Shown: one piece after another, positions 1 through 6,964 of the stretch
How the letters are laid out: each line of letters opens with the position of its first letter
Position numbering within the stretch: position 1 is the stretch's first letter
Assembly: GCA_964593895.1 (NCBI GenBank)
Contig: CAZQKL010000007.1
Coordinates: 1-31,553, forward strand
DNA: 31,553 nt
From: CAZQKL01 sp964593895 [NCBI: uncultured bacterium]
Lineage (GTDB): Bacteria; DYJV01
Reading direction: 5' to 3'
Program-made: the position numbers and the translations under genes
Notes under the pieces: generated by a model
Told to the model about the DNA's origin: nothing
Database searches by the model: none
The model's input: the letters and a program-made list of their open reading frames with translations, nothing else

Positions 1-147
1 ATAAATAAAAAATTCTGGATTAAAATTACAGAAGAAAAATCTGGGAAATTTCAAATAACTTTTGCAGGTAGTTGCAGAAAAAATAGAGTTGGCTTTGAAA
101 AAGAATTTTATGAGAAATTTGAAATATTAAAAAATCAATTCAAATAA
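1..147 (+). CDS. resB: ResB-like cytochrome c biogenesis protein, C-terminal end (partial)
   Basis: The frame is open from the first base of the window to a TAA at 145-147, leaving 48 codons of a protein that starts upstream. The visible tail reads WIKI, then a GSCRKNR stretch, then GFEKEF. This resembles the end of ResB/Ccs1 proteins, where an 'IWv.ie' strand is followed by a Gly-Ser-x-x-Lys-Asn loop and a final Phe-Glu-x-Glu helix. ResB is the membrane protein that forms the System II cytochrome c heme-ligation complex with CcsA/ResC. The ccsA gene starts 11 bases after this stop, which is the usual resB-resC order and supports the call. The fragment is short, so the identification rests on pattern plus neighbourhood. 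Confidence 0.6.
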   Translation: MNKKFWIKITEEKSGKFQITFAGSCRKNRVGFEKEFYEKFEILKNQFK

Positions 148-158
148 AGAGGTTTCCA

Positions 159-983
159 ATGAGAAGTGGTTTACTCTTTTCTATTGTTACTTTTATATAC
201 TTTTTTAGTTTTGTGTTTTACTTAATCTATTTTATTGCAAGAGATAAATTTTCAGGTAAAGCTGGATTTGGACTTGCGGTAATTGGTTTTGTTTTAGAGA
301 TAATAGCTTTTTTTATGAGATGGATTGAATCATATAAGATGGGTATAGGTCATATTCCCTTATCAAATCTTTATGAATCTCTGGTATTTTTCACTATTTG
401 CACTGTGGGAATTTATATCTTTGTTGAATTAAAATATAAATTTAGGGTTGCAGGTGTATTTGTAATGATATTTCCAGTTTTAACATTAGCATTTGCTCAA
501 CTTTATACTCCAACCCAAATAGAACCACTTGTTCCAGCTTTACAGAGTAACTGGCTTACTGCACATGTTGTTACATGTTTTTTATCTTATGCTGCTTTTG
601 CAGTTTCATGTGGATTTAGCATTCTTTATTTGTTAAAAATGAAATATCCAGAAAAGTTTAAATTTGTTCCTTCTCTTGCTGTTTTGGATAACATTATTTA
701 TAAAAGCATTGCAATTGGGTTTCCACTACTTTCCCTTGGAATTATTACAGGAGCTGCATGGGCAAATTATGCATGGGGTTCTTACTGGAGCTGGGATCCA
801 AAGGAAACTTGGAGTTTAATTACTTGGTTTGTTTATGCTGCATATCTTCATGCAAGATTTACTCATGGATGGAGAGGTAAAAAAAGTGCAATCTTATCAG
901 CAATAGGTTTTGTTTCTGTGCTTTTCACATATCTTGGAGTAAATTTACTTTTGTCAGGACTTCATAGTTATGGAAGTTTATAA
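159..983 (+). CDS. ccsA: Cytochrome c biogenesis protein CcsA/ResC (heme handling, System II)
   Basis: This 274-residue polytopic membrane protein belongs to the CcmC/CcmF/CcsA heme-handling family. With ResB it carries heme across the inner membrane and attaches it to CXXCH apocytochromes in the periplasm. The family-defining Trp-rich WWD segment is at residues 206-218 (WGSYWSWDPKETW). Candidate heme-ligand histidines lie near residues 65 and 135 and just after the WWD segment. I count about eight hydrophobic helices, and the length is typical for the short CcsA type (often annotated CcsB). The ATG follows an AGAGG ribosome-binding site at 148-152. The ResB-like tail immediately upstream makes a two-gene System II module. 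It implies that the organism makes c-type cytochromes. Confidence 0.92.
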   Translation: MRSGLLFSIVTFIYFFSFVFYLIYFIARDKFSGKAGFGLAVIGFVLEIIAFFMRWIESYKMGIGHIPLSNLYESLVFFTICTVGIYIFVELKYKFRVAGVFVMIFPVLTLAFAQLYTPTQIEPLVPALQSNWLTAHVVTCFLSYAAFAVSCGFSILYLLKMKYPEKFKFVPSLAVLDNIIYKSIAIGFPLLSLGIITGAAWANYAWGSYWSWDPKETWSLITWFVYAAYLHARFTHGWRGKKSAILSAIGFVSVLFTYLGVNLLLSGLHSYGSL

Positions 984-1006
984 AATCCAATTTCAGGAGG
1001 TAAAAA

Positions 1007-2014
1007 ATGGGAATTAATGTAGCAATTAATGGTTTTGGAAGAATTGGTAGAGATGCTTTGAGAATAGCAATAAATGATGATGACTTTAATTTTAAGGCAA
1101 TTGTTAGCACTACTGATGATGCAAAAATTTTAAGACATTTGTTTAAATACGATTCAATAAAAGGAACATTTAAAGGCGAAGTTGAAGCTGGAGATAAAAA
1201 ATTAATTATTAATGGAAAAGAGATAAAGTTAATTGCTGCAAAATCTCCAGAAGAAGTTAACTGGAGGGAACTTGGAGTTGATATTGTTATGGAGTGTTCT
1301 GGTAAATATAGGGAAAAAGAGCTTGCTGAGAGATTTATTAAAGCTGGGGTGAAAAAAGTTATTGTTTCAGCTCCATGTAAAAATGCAGATGCAACAATTG
1401 TAATGGGAGTAAATGAAAAGGTTTATGATAAAGATAAACATAATGTAATTTCAAATGCTTCCTGCACTACAAATTGCCTTGCTCCTATTGTGAAGGTAAT
1501 TCTTGAAAATTTTGGTTTTGTTAAAGGATTTATGACAACAGTTCATGCATACACAAGAGATCAGAGAATTTTAGACGCAAGACACAAAGATTTAAGAAGA
1601 GCAAGAGCTTGCGGATTGTCAATTATTCCCACAACAACAGGTGCTGCAAAAGCTGTTGGTCTTGTTATTCCAGAAGTTAAAGGTAAATTAAATGGAATTG
1701 CTTTTAGAGTTCCAGTTGCAGATGTTTCAATTGTAGATTTAGCAGTTATCACTGAAAAAGAAACAACAAAAGATGAAGTAAATAAAGCTTTTAAAGAGGC
1801 AAGTGAAGGTGAACTTAAAGGAATTTTAGGTTACTGCGAAGAACCTCTTGTTTCCATAGATTTTATTGGTAATACTCATTCCTCAATAGTTGATGCTGAA
1901 CTTACTGACGTTATTGAAGGAAATCTTGTTAAAGTATACTCCTGGTATGATAATGAATATGGATATGCAAATAGACTTGTTGATTTGACAAAGTATGTGG
2001 GGAAATCATTGTAG
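1007..2014 (+). CDS. gap: Glyceraldehyde-3-phosphate dehydrogenase
   Basis: This cytoplasmic glycolytic enzyme oxidises glyceraldehyde-3-phosphate to 1,3-bisphosphoglycerate, or runs in reverse in gluconeogenesis. The protein has 335 residues, the usual length. The N-terminal Rossmann motif NGFGRIGR is near residue 8, catalytic Cys is C153 in SNASCTTNC, and its partner is H180. The cofactor determinants are unusual. The position equivalent to Asp32 of the Bacillus enzyme is Thr35 (within S34-T35-T36), and the equivalent of the Leu187-Pro188 pair is A191-R192. In the well-studied enzymes those residues favour NAD+, so this protein may accept NADP+ (inference). A strong AGGAGG site lies at 995-1000. 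It heads the gap-pgk-tpiA run. Confidence 0.97.
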   Translation: MGINVAINGFGRIGRDALRIAINDDDFNFKAIVSTTDDAKILRHLFKYDSIKGTFKGEVEAGDKKLIINGKEIKLIAAKSPEEVNWRELGVDIVMECSGKYREKELAERFIKAGVKKVIVSAPCKNADATIVMGVNEKVYDKDKHNVISNASCTTNCLAPIVKVILENFGFVKGFMTTVHAYTRDQRILDARHKDLRRARACGLSIIPTTTGAAKAVGLVIPEVKGKLNGIAFRVPVADVSIVDLAVITEKETTKDEVNKAFKEASEGELKGILGYCEEPLVSIDFIGNTHSSIVDAELTDVIEGNLVKVYSWYDNEYGYANRLVDLTKYVGKSL

Positions 2015-2026
2015 GAGGAAGCTTAA

Positions 2027-3259
2027 ATGGAGAAACTTGTTTATCTTAATGAACTTAAAAATTTAAAAGGTAAAAGAGTTATTTTAAGGGTTGATTTTAA
2101 TGTTCCTCTTGATGAACATGGAAACATTACAGATGATATAAGAATAAGAAGAGCTTTGCCTACAATAAATTATTTACTTGATGAAAAAGCAATTGTAATA
2201 ATTATTAGCCATATTGGGAGACCTAAAGGAAAAAGAATTCCAAGCCTTTCATTAGTTCCTGTTGCAAGAAGATTAGAGAGACTTCTTGGGAAAGATGTTA
2301 TTTTTGTTGATGACTGTATTGGAGAAAAGGTAAAAAATGTTATTTCAAATGCAAAAGAAGGAGATATAATTTTACTTGAAAATTTAAGATTTTATGAAGG
2401 TGAGACAAAAAATGACCCTGAATTTGCAAAAAAATTAGCAGAACTTGGAGAAATCTATGTTGATGATGCATTTGGAAATACTCATAGAAAGCATGCTTCA
2501 AATGTAGGGATAACTGAATTTATTGAGGTATGCGTTGCAGGATTTTTAATAAAAGAGGAGTTAAGTTATTTTAAAAGAGCTCTTGAAAATCCATTAAGAC
2601 CATTTGTTGCAATTGTAGGAGGAGCAAAAGTTTCAGATAAATTAGCTGCTCTTGAAAATTTACTTGATAAAGTTGATAAAATGATAATTGGTGGTGGAAT
2701 GGCTTTTACATTTCTAAAAGCTAATGGTTTTGATGTTGGTAATTCTTTAATGGAAGAAGCATTAATTGGAAAAGCTCTTGATATTATGCGAAAAGCACAA
2801 AAGAAAGATGTTAAATTCTATCTTCCTGTTGATGTTGTTGTTGCAGATAAAATTGATAGAACAGCTGAAACAAAGGTAGTTCCTGCTCAGGAAATTCCTC
2901 CAGATTGGATTGGAGTAGATATTGGACCTGCAACAACAACACTATTTTCAGAAGCTTTAAAAGATGCAAGAACAATTGTCTGGAATGGACCAATGGGTAT
3001 ATTTGAAATTGATATATTTTCTCGTGGCACAATGAGTATGGTTCATTCAGTTGCAAGCACCTATGCTTTAACAATAATTGGTGGTGGTGATACTGATGTT
3101 GCGGTTCATAAAGCAGGAGAAGTTGATAGAATTTCATATATTTCAACTGGTGGTGGGGCATTTTTGCAGGTTCTTGAAGGTAAAGAACTTCCAGCAATTG
3201 TTGCTTTAGAGAAAAAAGCACCAAAAACAAGGGAGATAATTCAATCATGGGGAAAATAA
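2027..3259 (+). CDS. pgk: Phosphoglycerate kinase
   Basis: This cytoplasmic kinase transfers phosphate from 1,3-bisphosphoglycerate to ADP, the first ATP-forming step of glycolysis. The 410-residue length is normal for a monomeric bacterial enzyme. Visible signatures are the substrate loop VDFNVP near residue 22, the conserved SHIGRPKG near residue 60, and the C-terminal nucleotide and hinge motif GGGDT followed by STGGGAFL near residue 375. An AGGAGG site sits just before the ATG, directly after the gap stop codon. The end of the gene overlaps the tpiA start by 13 bases, so translation of the two is probably coupled. It is not fused to tpiA as in some Thermotogales. Confidence 0.97.
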   Translation: MEKLVYLNELKNLKGKRVILRVDFNVPLDEHGNITDDIRIRRALPTINYLLDEKAIVIIISHIGRPKGKRIPSLSLVPVARRLERLLGKDVIFVDDCIGEKVKNVISNAKEGDIILLENLRFYEGETKNDPEFAKKLAELGEIYVDDAFGNTHRKHASNVGITEFIEVCVAGFLIKEELSYFKRALENPLRPFVAIVGGAKVSDKLAALENLLDKVDKMIIGGGMAFTFLKANGFDVGNSLMEEALIGKALDIMRKAQKKDVKFYLPVDVVVADKIDRTAETKVVPAQEIPPDWIGVDIGPATTTLFSEALKDARTIVWNGPMGIFEIDIFSRGTMSMVHSVASTYALTIIGGGDTDVAVHKAGEVDRISYISTGGGAFLQVLEGKELPAIVALEKKAPKTREIIQSWGK

Positions 3260-3978
3260 TTTCTGCTAATTGGAAAATGAATATGAGTTTAAAAGATATT
3301 GAAGAATTTTTTATATATTTCAAAGGAAAAACAATTAAAGAAGGAAGAGAAGTTTATATTGCTCCACCTTTTATATACATTCCAATTGTTGAAGAATTAA
3401 GAAAAAAATTTAAATTAAATTTTAAATTAGGTGCGCAAAATTGCTATTATGAAGATAAAGGTGCTTTTACAGGAGAAATTTCAGTTAAAATGCTTAAAGA
3501 TTTTAATGTTGATTTTGTGATAATAGGTCATTCTGAAAGAAGACATATTTTTGGTGAAAAGGATGAATTGCTGAATAAAAAAATCTACAAAGTTTTAAAT
3601 GAAGGTTTAAAATGCATTTTTTGTATAGGTGAAAAGCTTGAGGAGAGAAAGAATGGACAAACTTTTATTGTATTAGAAAATCAACTAAAAAATGGGTTAA
3701 AAAATATAAATAATCTTGAAAATTTAATTATAGCTTATGAGCCAGTTTGGGCAATTGGAACTGGGATAAATGCAAAACCAGAACAGATAGAAGAAGCTCA
3801 TTCATTTATAAAAAAATTTTTAGAGAAAAGTGTTGAAAAAAATATTCCAATATTATATGGCGGTAGCGTTAAACCTGAAAATATAAATGAAATTATGAAC
3901 TGCAAAAATGTTGATGGAGTGCTTGTGGGAGGAGCATCTTTAATTGCTGAAAAATTTTTAAAAATAATAAATTTCTAA
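3247..3978 (+). CDS. tpiA: Triosephosphate isomerase
   Basis: This TIM-barrel enzyme interconverts dihydroxyacetone phosphate and glyceraldehyde-3-phosphate, completing the triose part of glycolysis encoded here. The protein has 243 residues. All catalytic features are present: the NWKMN substrate-binding lysine near residue 10, H95 in the GHSERR motif, and E165 in AYEPVWAIGTG. The phosphate-binding GGSVKPEN loop follows in the C-terminal part. The ATG lies inside the last codons of pgk. No independent strong ribosome-binding site is needed if translation is coupled. Confidence 0.97.
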   Translation: MGKIISANWKMNMSLKDIEEFFIYFKGKTIKEGREVYIAPPFIYIPIVEELRKKFKLNFKLGAQNCYYEDKGAFTGEISVKMLKDFNVDFVIIGHSERRHIFGEKDELLNKKIYKVLNEGLKCIFCIGEKLEERKNGQTFIVLENQLKNGLKNINNLENLIIAYEPVWAIGTGINAKPEQIEEAHSFIKKFLEKSVEKNIPILYGGSVKPENINEIMNCKNVDGVLVGGASLIAEKFLKIINF

Positions 3979-3988
3979 GGAGAAAAAT

Positions 3989-4282
3989 ATGACTGCATTA
4001 TGGATAATCCACATAGTTGTATGTATTTTTCTTGTAATTATTGTATTACTTCAGCCAAGTTCGGGTATGGACCTTGGAAGTGCTTTTGGTGGGGGAAGCA
4101 GTGAATCGTTTTTTGGAGCAAAAGGTGCAACTGGTTTTTTGGTAAAAGTTACAAGTATTTTAGCAGTTATTTTTATGGCAACATCTCTATTAATTTCTTA
4201 TAATCTATCACACAAGAAAAAATCAGTAATTAATCAGTCATCAATTCCAGTAAAGGAAAAGACAGTTCCAGTGAAAAAATAG
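3989..4282 (+). CDS. secG: Preprotein translocase subunit SecG
   Basis: This 97-residue inner-membrane subunit of the SecYEG channel helps SecA-driven export of unfolded proteins. It has two transmembrane helices at about residues 2-22 and 52-72. They are joined by the characteristic loop with LLQPSSGMDLGSAFGGG and then FFGAKGATGFL. The C-terminal tail is Lys- and Val-rich and is variable in this family. An AAGGAGAA ribosome-binding site lies just upstream of the ATG. A secG gene directly after tpiA is a common bacterial arrangement. It is the last gene of the glycolytic run, followed by a 73-base gap with a likely promoter. Confidence 0.95.
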   Translation: MTALWIIHIVVCIFLVIIVLLQPSSGMDLGSAFGGGSSESFFGAKGATGFLVKVTSILAVIFMATSLLISYNLSHKKKSVINQSSIPVKEKTVPVKK

Positions 4283-4285
4283 TTT

Positions 4286-4313
4286 TTGGTATATTTGTTG
4301 CTTTCGTTAAAAT
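4286..4313 (+). promoter_or_regulatory. Possible sigma-70-type promoter for oadG-oadB
   Basis: A TTGGTA hexamer (4286-4291), a 16-base spacer and TAAAAT (4308-4313) lie in the gap after secG. The -10 matches consensus at five of six positions and the -35 at four. Transcription would begin near 4320, about 35 bases before the small OadG-like gene. In such AT-rich DNA chance matches are common, so this is a candidate only. Confidence 0.4.
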
Positions 4314-4321
4314 AGTTTAAC
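4306..4321. promoter_or_regulatory. Perfect inverted repeat over the -10 box
   Basis: GTTAAA-ATAG-TTTAAC forms a perfect six-base inverted repeat covering the proposed -10 hexamer. It could be an operator. It lacks the GC-rich stem and clean T-run of an intrinsic terminator, although it could weakly end the secG transcript. Confidence 0.25.
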
Positions 4322-4355
4322 TTTTGCTACATTTTAAATAAAGGGGGATATTCAT

Positions 4356-4511
4356 ATGGAACATAAATTCAAGGAAGCATTGGAAATTTTTGGAATTGGC
4401 TTTGGCCTTGTCATTGGTTTAATGCTTGGACTTTCATATATTACAGAATTTGTAGGAAAAATTATACAAAAATATGAAGCAAAAAAATCTAGTAAAGATG
4501 GAGGGAAATAA
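4356..4511 (+). CDS. Small OadG-like membrane subunit (decarboxylase gamma-type)
   Basis: This 51-residue gene lies between secG and oadB. It starts at an ATG eight bases after a strong AAGGGGGA ribosome-binding site (4340-4347) and ends three bases before the oadB start. The product has an amphipathic N-terminus, one glycine-rich transmembrane helix at about residues 11-32 (IFGIGFGLVIGLMLGL), and a charged tail rich in Lys, Glu and Ser. This matches the layout of gamma subunits of Na+-pumping decarboxylases, small single-span proteins that stabilise the complex and are usually encoded beside the beta subunit. There is no catalytic motif, so identity rests on size, topology and position. It could instead be an unrelated small membrane protein. 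Confidence 0.6.
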   Translation: MEHKFKEALEIFGIGFGLVIGLMLGLSYITEFVGKIIQKYEAKKSSKDGGK

Positions 4512-4514
4512 AAG

Positions 4515-5648
4515 ATGTTTAAGTTTATTACAGGATTTTCAATGCTTGATATTCCTCACTTAATCATGATTTTTGTTGGGCTTGGATTTATATTTTTAGC
4601 GATATATAAAAAATGGGAACCTTATGAATTATTACCTATTGGTTGTGGAATGATTTTAGCAAATCTTCCATTCACTGGGATTACAACTCAACCTGGACCA
4701 GGAGTAGGACCAGCACAGGCTGGAGTTTTAGGAATTTTATTAAAATATGGACTATATCAATGGACACTTTTACCACAGTTTATATTCTTTTGTATTGGAG
4801 CAATGACTGATTTTGGACCATTAATTGCAAATCCAAGAGCATTTATTTTAGGTGCTGCAGCTCAACTTGGAATTTATTTTGCCTTTCTTGGTGCAGTTTT
4901 ACTTGGATTTTCAATTCCAGAAGCTTGCTCAATAGGGATAATAGGTGGAGCTGATGGTCCTACCACAATTTATACAACTGGAGTGCTTGCTCCTCATATT
5001 CTTGGAATAACAGCAACTGCTGCTTATTCATATATGGCTATGGTGGCAATAATTCAACCTCCAATAATTTATGCATTAACTTCAAAAGAAGAGAGAAAAA
5101 TATATATGAAACCAATGCTACGACCTGTTTCTAAATTAGAAAAAGTTTTATTTCCAATATATTCAATGATTATAATTATTCTTTTAATTCCAAAATCAGC
5201 ACCTTTAGTTGGAATGCTTATGATAGGAAATTTATTTAGAGAATCTGGGGTTGTTCCAAGATTATCAGAAACAGCACAAAATTCATTGATGAATATTATT
5301 ACAATTCTTCTCATGCTTGCAATAGGTGCATCAATGCCAGCAGAAGCTGTTATGCATCCAAGAACCTTGCTTGTTCTATTTTTAGGACTTATGGCTTTTG
5401 CTTTTGGAACTGTTGGTGGAGTTTTAATGGGTAAAATTTATTGCAAATTATCTAAAGAGCCTTTTAACCCAATGATTGGTGCAGCAGGAGTTTCAGCTGT
5501 GCCAATGTCTGCAAGAATTATTCAGCATCTTGGTCAGAAAGAAAATAAACAGAACTTTCTTCTTATGCATGCTATGGGACCAAATGTAGCAGGAGTGATT
5601 GGAAGTGCAATAGCTGGAGGGTATTTTTTGAGTTTATTTATGAAATAG
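4515..5648 (+). CDS. oadB: Na+-translocating decarboxylase beta subunit (OadB/MmdB/GcdB family)
   Basis: This polytopic membrane subunit decarboxylates carboxybiotin and couples the release of CO2 to Na+ export. It has 377 residues, the length of the short MmdB/GcdB type rather than the roughly 430 of Klebsiella OadB. The Na+-site signature GGADGPT carries D147, equivalent to the essential Asp203 of OadB. N318 and S327 in NPMIGAAGVS have the same nine-residue spacing as Asn373 and Ser382 of the Klebsiella protein. GGAGGG at 4500-4505 is the ribosome-binding site. The carboxyltransferase alpha subunit and biotin carrier are not in this window, so the substrate (oxaloacetate, methylmalonyl-CoA or glutaconyl-CoA) cannot be decided. 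Confidence 0.92.
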   Translation: MFKFITGFSMLDIPHLIMIFVGLGFIFLAIYKKWEPYELLPIGCGMILANLPFTGITTQPGPGVGPAQAGVLGILLKYGLYQWTLLPQFIFFCIGAMTDFGPLIANPRAFILGAAAQLGIYFAFLGAVLLGFSIPEACSIGIIGGADGPTTIYTTGVLAPHILGITATAAYSYMAMVAIIQPPIIYALTSKEERKIYMKPMLRPVSKLEKVLFPIYSMIIIILLIPKSAPLVGMLMIGNLFRESGVVPRLSETAQNSLMNIITILLMLAIGASMPAEAVMHPRTLLVLFLGLMAFAFGTVGGVLMGKIYCKLSKEPFNPMIGAAGVSAVPMSARIIQHLGQKENKQNFLLMHAMGPNVAGVIGSAIAGGYFLSLFMK

Positions 5649-6161
5649 ATGACATTTGAGAAAGCTATTTTACTGTTAATTAAACATAAAGTTCCAGAAC
5701 ATATTATCCATCACAGTTATAAGGTTACAAAAATATCATTTTTTATCTGTGAAGAGCTTGAAAAAAAGAATTTAAAAGTAAATAAAGATTTATGCATATT
5801 TGCTTCGTTACTTCATGATATTACAAAATACCAATCAATAATTAATAAAGGTGAGGACCATTCTTTAACAGGTGGTAAGTTATTAAGAAGTCTTGGTTAT
5901 CCTGATATAGCAGAAATAATTGAAAGTCATGTTGAATTAAAAAATTTAAATTATTTAAAAATTGAAAAAGAGATTGTATTTTATTCAGATAAGAGAGTTA
6001 AACATCATGAAATAGTATCTTTAAAAGAAAGGTATGAAGATTTGAAAAGAAGGTATGGATTTAGTGAAAAAGTAAAAAAAGGTTTTGAGGTAGCTTTAAA
6101 TATTGAAAATAATCTAAAAAATTTCGGGATAAAAACTGAGTTATTGCATTTATTAAACTAA
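5649..6161 (+). CDS. HD-domain phosphohydrolase (HDIG type)
   Basis: This 170-residue soluble protein is a compact metal-dependent HD hydrolase. The metal-binding set is visible: H21 or H22, the H56-D57 doublet in SLLHDITKY, H71, H94, and D114 in YSDKRV. The family includes nucleotidases and phosphodiesterases, and the YADKRV-plus-RYxxLxxRYG tail is found in small stand-alone HD proteins of unknown substrate. The start codon directly abuts the oadB stop, so it depends on read-through or reinitiation from oadB. The walJ-like gene follows after two bases. I do not assign a substrate. Confidence 0.8.
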   Translation: MTFEKAILLLIKHKVPEHIIHHSYKVTKISFFICEELEKKNLKVNKDLCIFASLLHDITKYQSIINKGEDHSLTGGKLLRSLGYPDIAEIIESHVELKNLNYLKIEKEIVFYSDKRVKHHEIVSLKERYEDLKRRYGFSEKVKKGFEVALNIENNLKNFGIKTELLHLLN

Positions 6162-6163
6162 AA

Positions 6164-6931
6164 ATGATTAAAATCTGTTCACTTGGAAGTGGAAGTAGAG
6201 GAAATTCTATATTTATTGGAAATGATAAAACAAAAATTTTAATTGATGCTGGATTTTCAGCTTTAAAAATTAAAAATAGTTTAGAGAAATTAGGGGAAGA
6301 TATTAGTGAAATAAATGCAGTAATTATTACACATGAGCATGCTGACCATATTAAAGGAATAAAAACTTTATCCAATTCTTATAAAATTCCAATTTTTGTT
6401 TCTTCAGATTTTCCAGAAATTTTTATTGAAAAAGTTAAAAATAAAGATTTTTTTTATTCTGGTGAAGATTTTTTAATTGAAAATATAGAAATTTCATCTT
6501 TTAATATTCCTCATGATGCTGTGGATCCAGTAGGATTTTTAGTTAAAATGAACGATTTATGTATAGGAATTGCTACAGATATAGGAAAAATTACAAATTT
6601 AATTGTTAATAAACTGGAAAAATGTAATATAATTTTTCTTGAATTTAATCATGATGAAAAAATGCTACTATATGGACCATATTCTTGGGAGTTAAAGCAG
6701 AGAATTAGAAGTTCCTATGGACATCTTTCAAATAGTGATGCAATTGAACTAATAAAAAAGATTTCCAATACACATCTTACAGATATTTTTGTTTCTCACA
6801 TAAGCCAGAACAACAATTCTTATGAAATAATTAAAAGAGAAATTTTAAAAAACTTTGATAATTTCAATGAAAATTTAAAATTTCATTTTACATATCAGGA
6901 TAAGCCTTCAAATTTAATTACTTTTCCTTGA
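6164..6931 (+). CDS. yycJ: Metallo-beta-lactamase-fold hydrolase, YycJ/WalJ family
   Basis: This 255-residue cytoplasmic protein has the metallo-beta-lactamase fold. The zinc-binding HxHxDH motif is H57-E-H59-A-D61-H62, with later metal ligands near H117-D118 and D139 (ATDIGK). The family-specific features are the LGSGSRGNS N-terminus, a LEFNHDEKML block, the GPYSWELKQRI block and a GHLSN box. These mark the YycJ/WalJ group, for which exonuclease-like DNA-processing roles have been reported. It ends at TGA (6929-6931), which also forms part of the -35 hexamer of the next promoter. It lies two bases after the HD-domain gene. Confidence 0.88.
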   Translation: MIKICSLGSGSRGNSIFIGNDKTKILIDAGFSALKIKNSLEKLGEDISEINAVIITHEHADHIKGIKTLSNSYKIPIFVSSDFPEIFIEKVKNKDFFYSGEDFLIENIEISSFNIPHDAVDPVGFLVKMNDLCIGIATDIGKITNLIVNKLEKCNIIFLEFNHDEKMLLYGPYSWELKQRIRSSYGHLSNSDAIELIKKISNTHLTDIFVSHISQNNNSYEIIKREILKNFDNFNENLKFHFTYQDKPSNLITFP

Positions 6932-6956
6932 CAATATTTAAAGTTTTCTATATGAA
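6928..6956 (+). promoter_or_regulatory. Promoter for the oligosaccharyltransferase gene, possibly giving a leaderless mRNA
   Basis: A perfect TTGACA (6928-6933), a 17-base spacer and TATGAA (6951-6956, four of six) lie between yycJ and the STT3-like gene. A start site six to eight bases downstream would be 6962-6964, immediately before the ATG at 6965. No Shine-Dalgarno-like sequence precedes that ATG. The TTGA of the -35 contains the yycJ stop codon. Confidence 0.55.
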
Positions 6957-6964
6957 TTGTTCCA

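Noticed and set aside
2811-3323. Minus-strand open frame of 170 codons across pgk and tpiA
   Set aside because: It lies opposite two firmly identified enzymes, its translation is a Leu/Gln/His-rich low-complexity mirror of AT-rich codons, and it has no ribosome-binding site or motif.
6061-6375. Minus-strand open frame opposite the HD-domain and yycJ genes
   Set aside because: It overlaps conserved motif regions of yycJ and has no recognisable domain.
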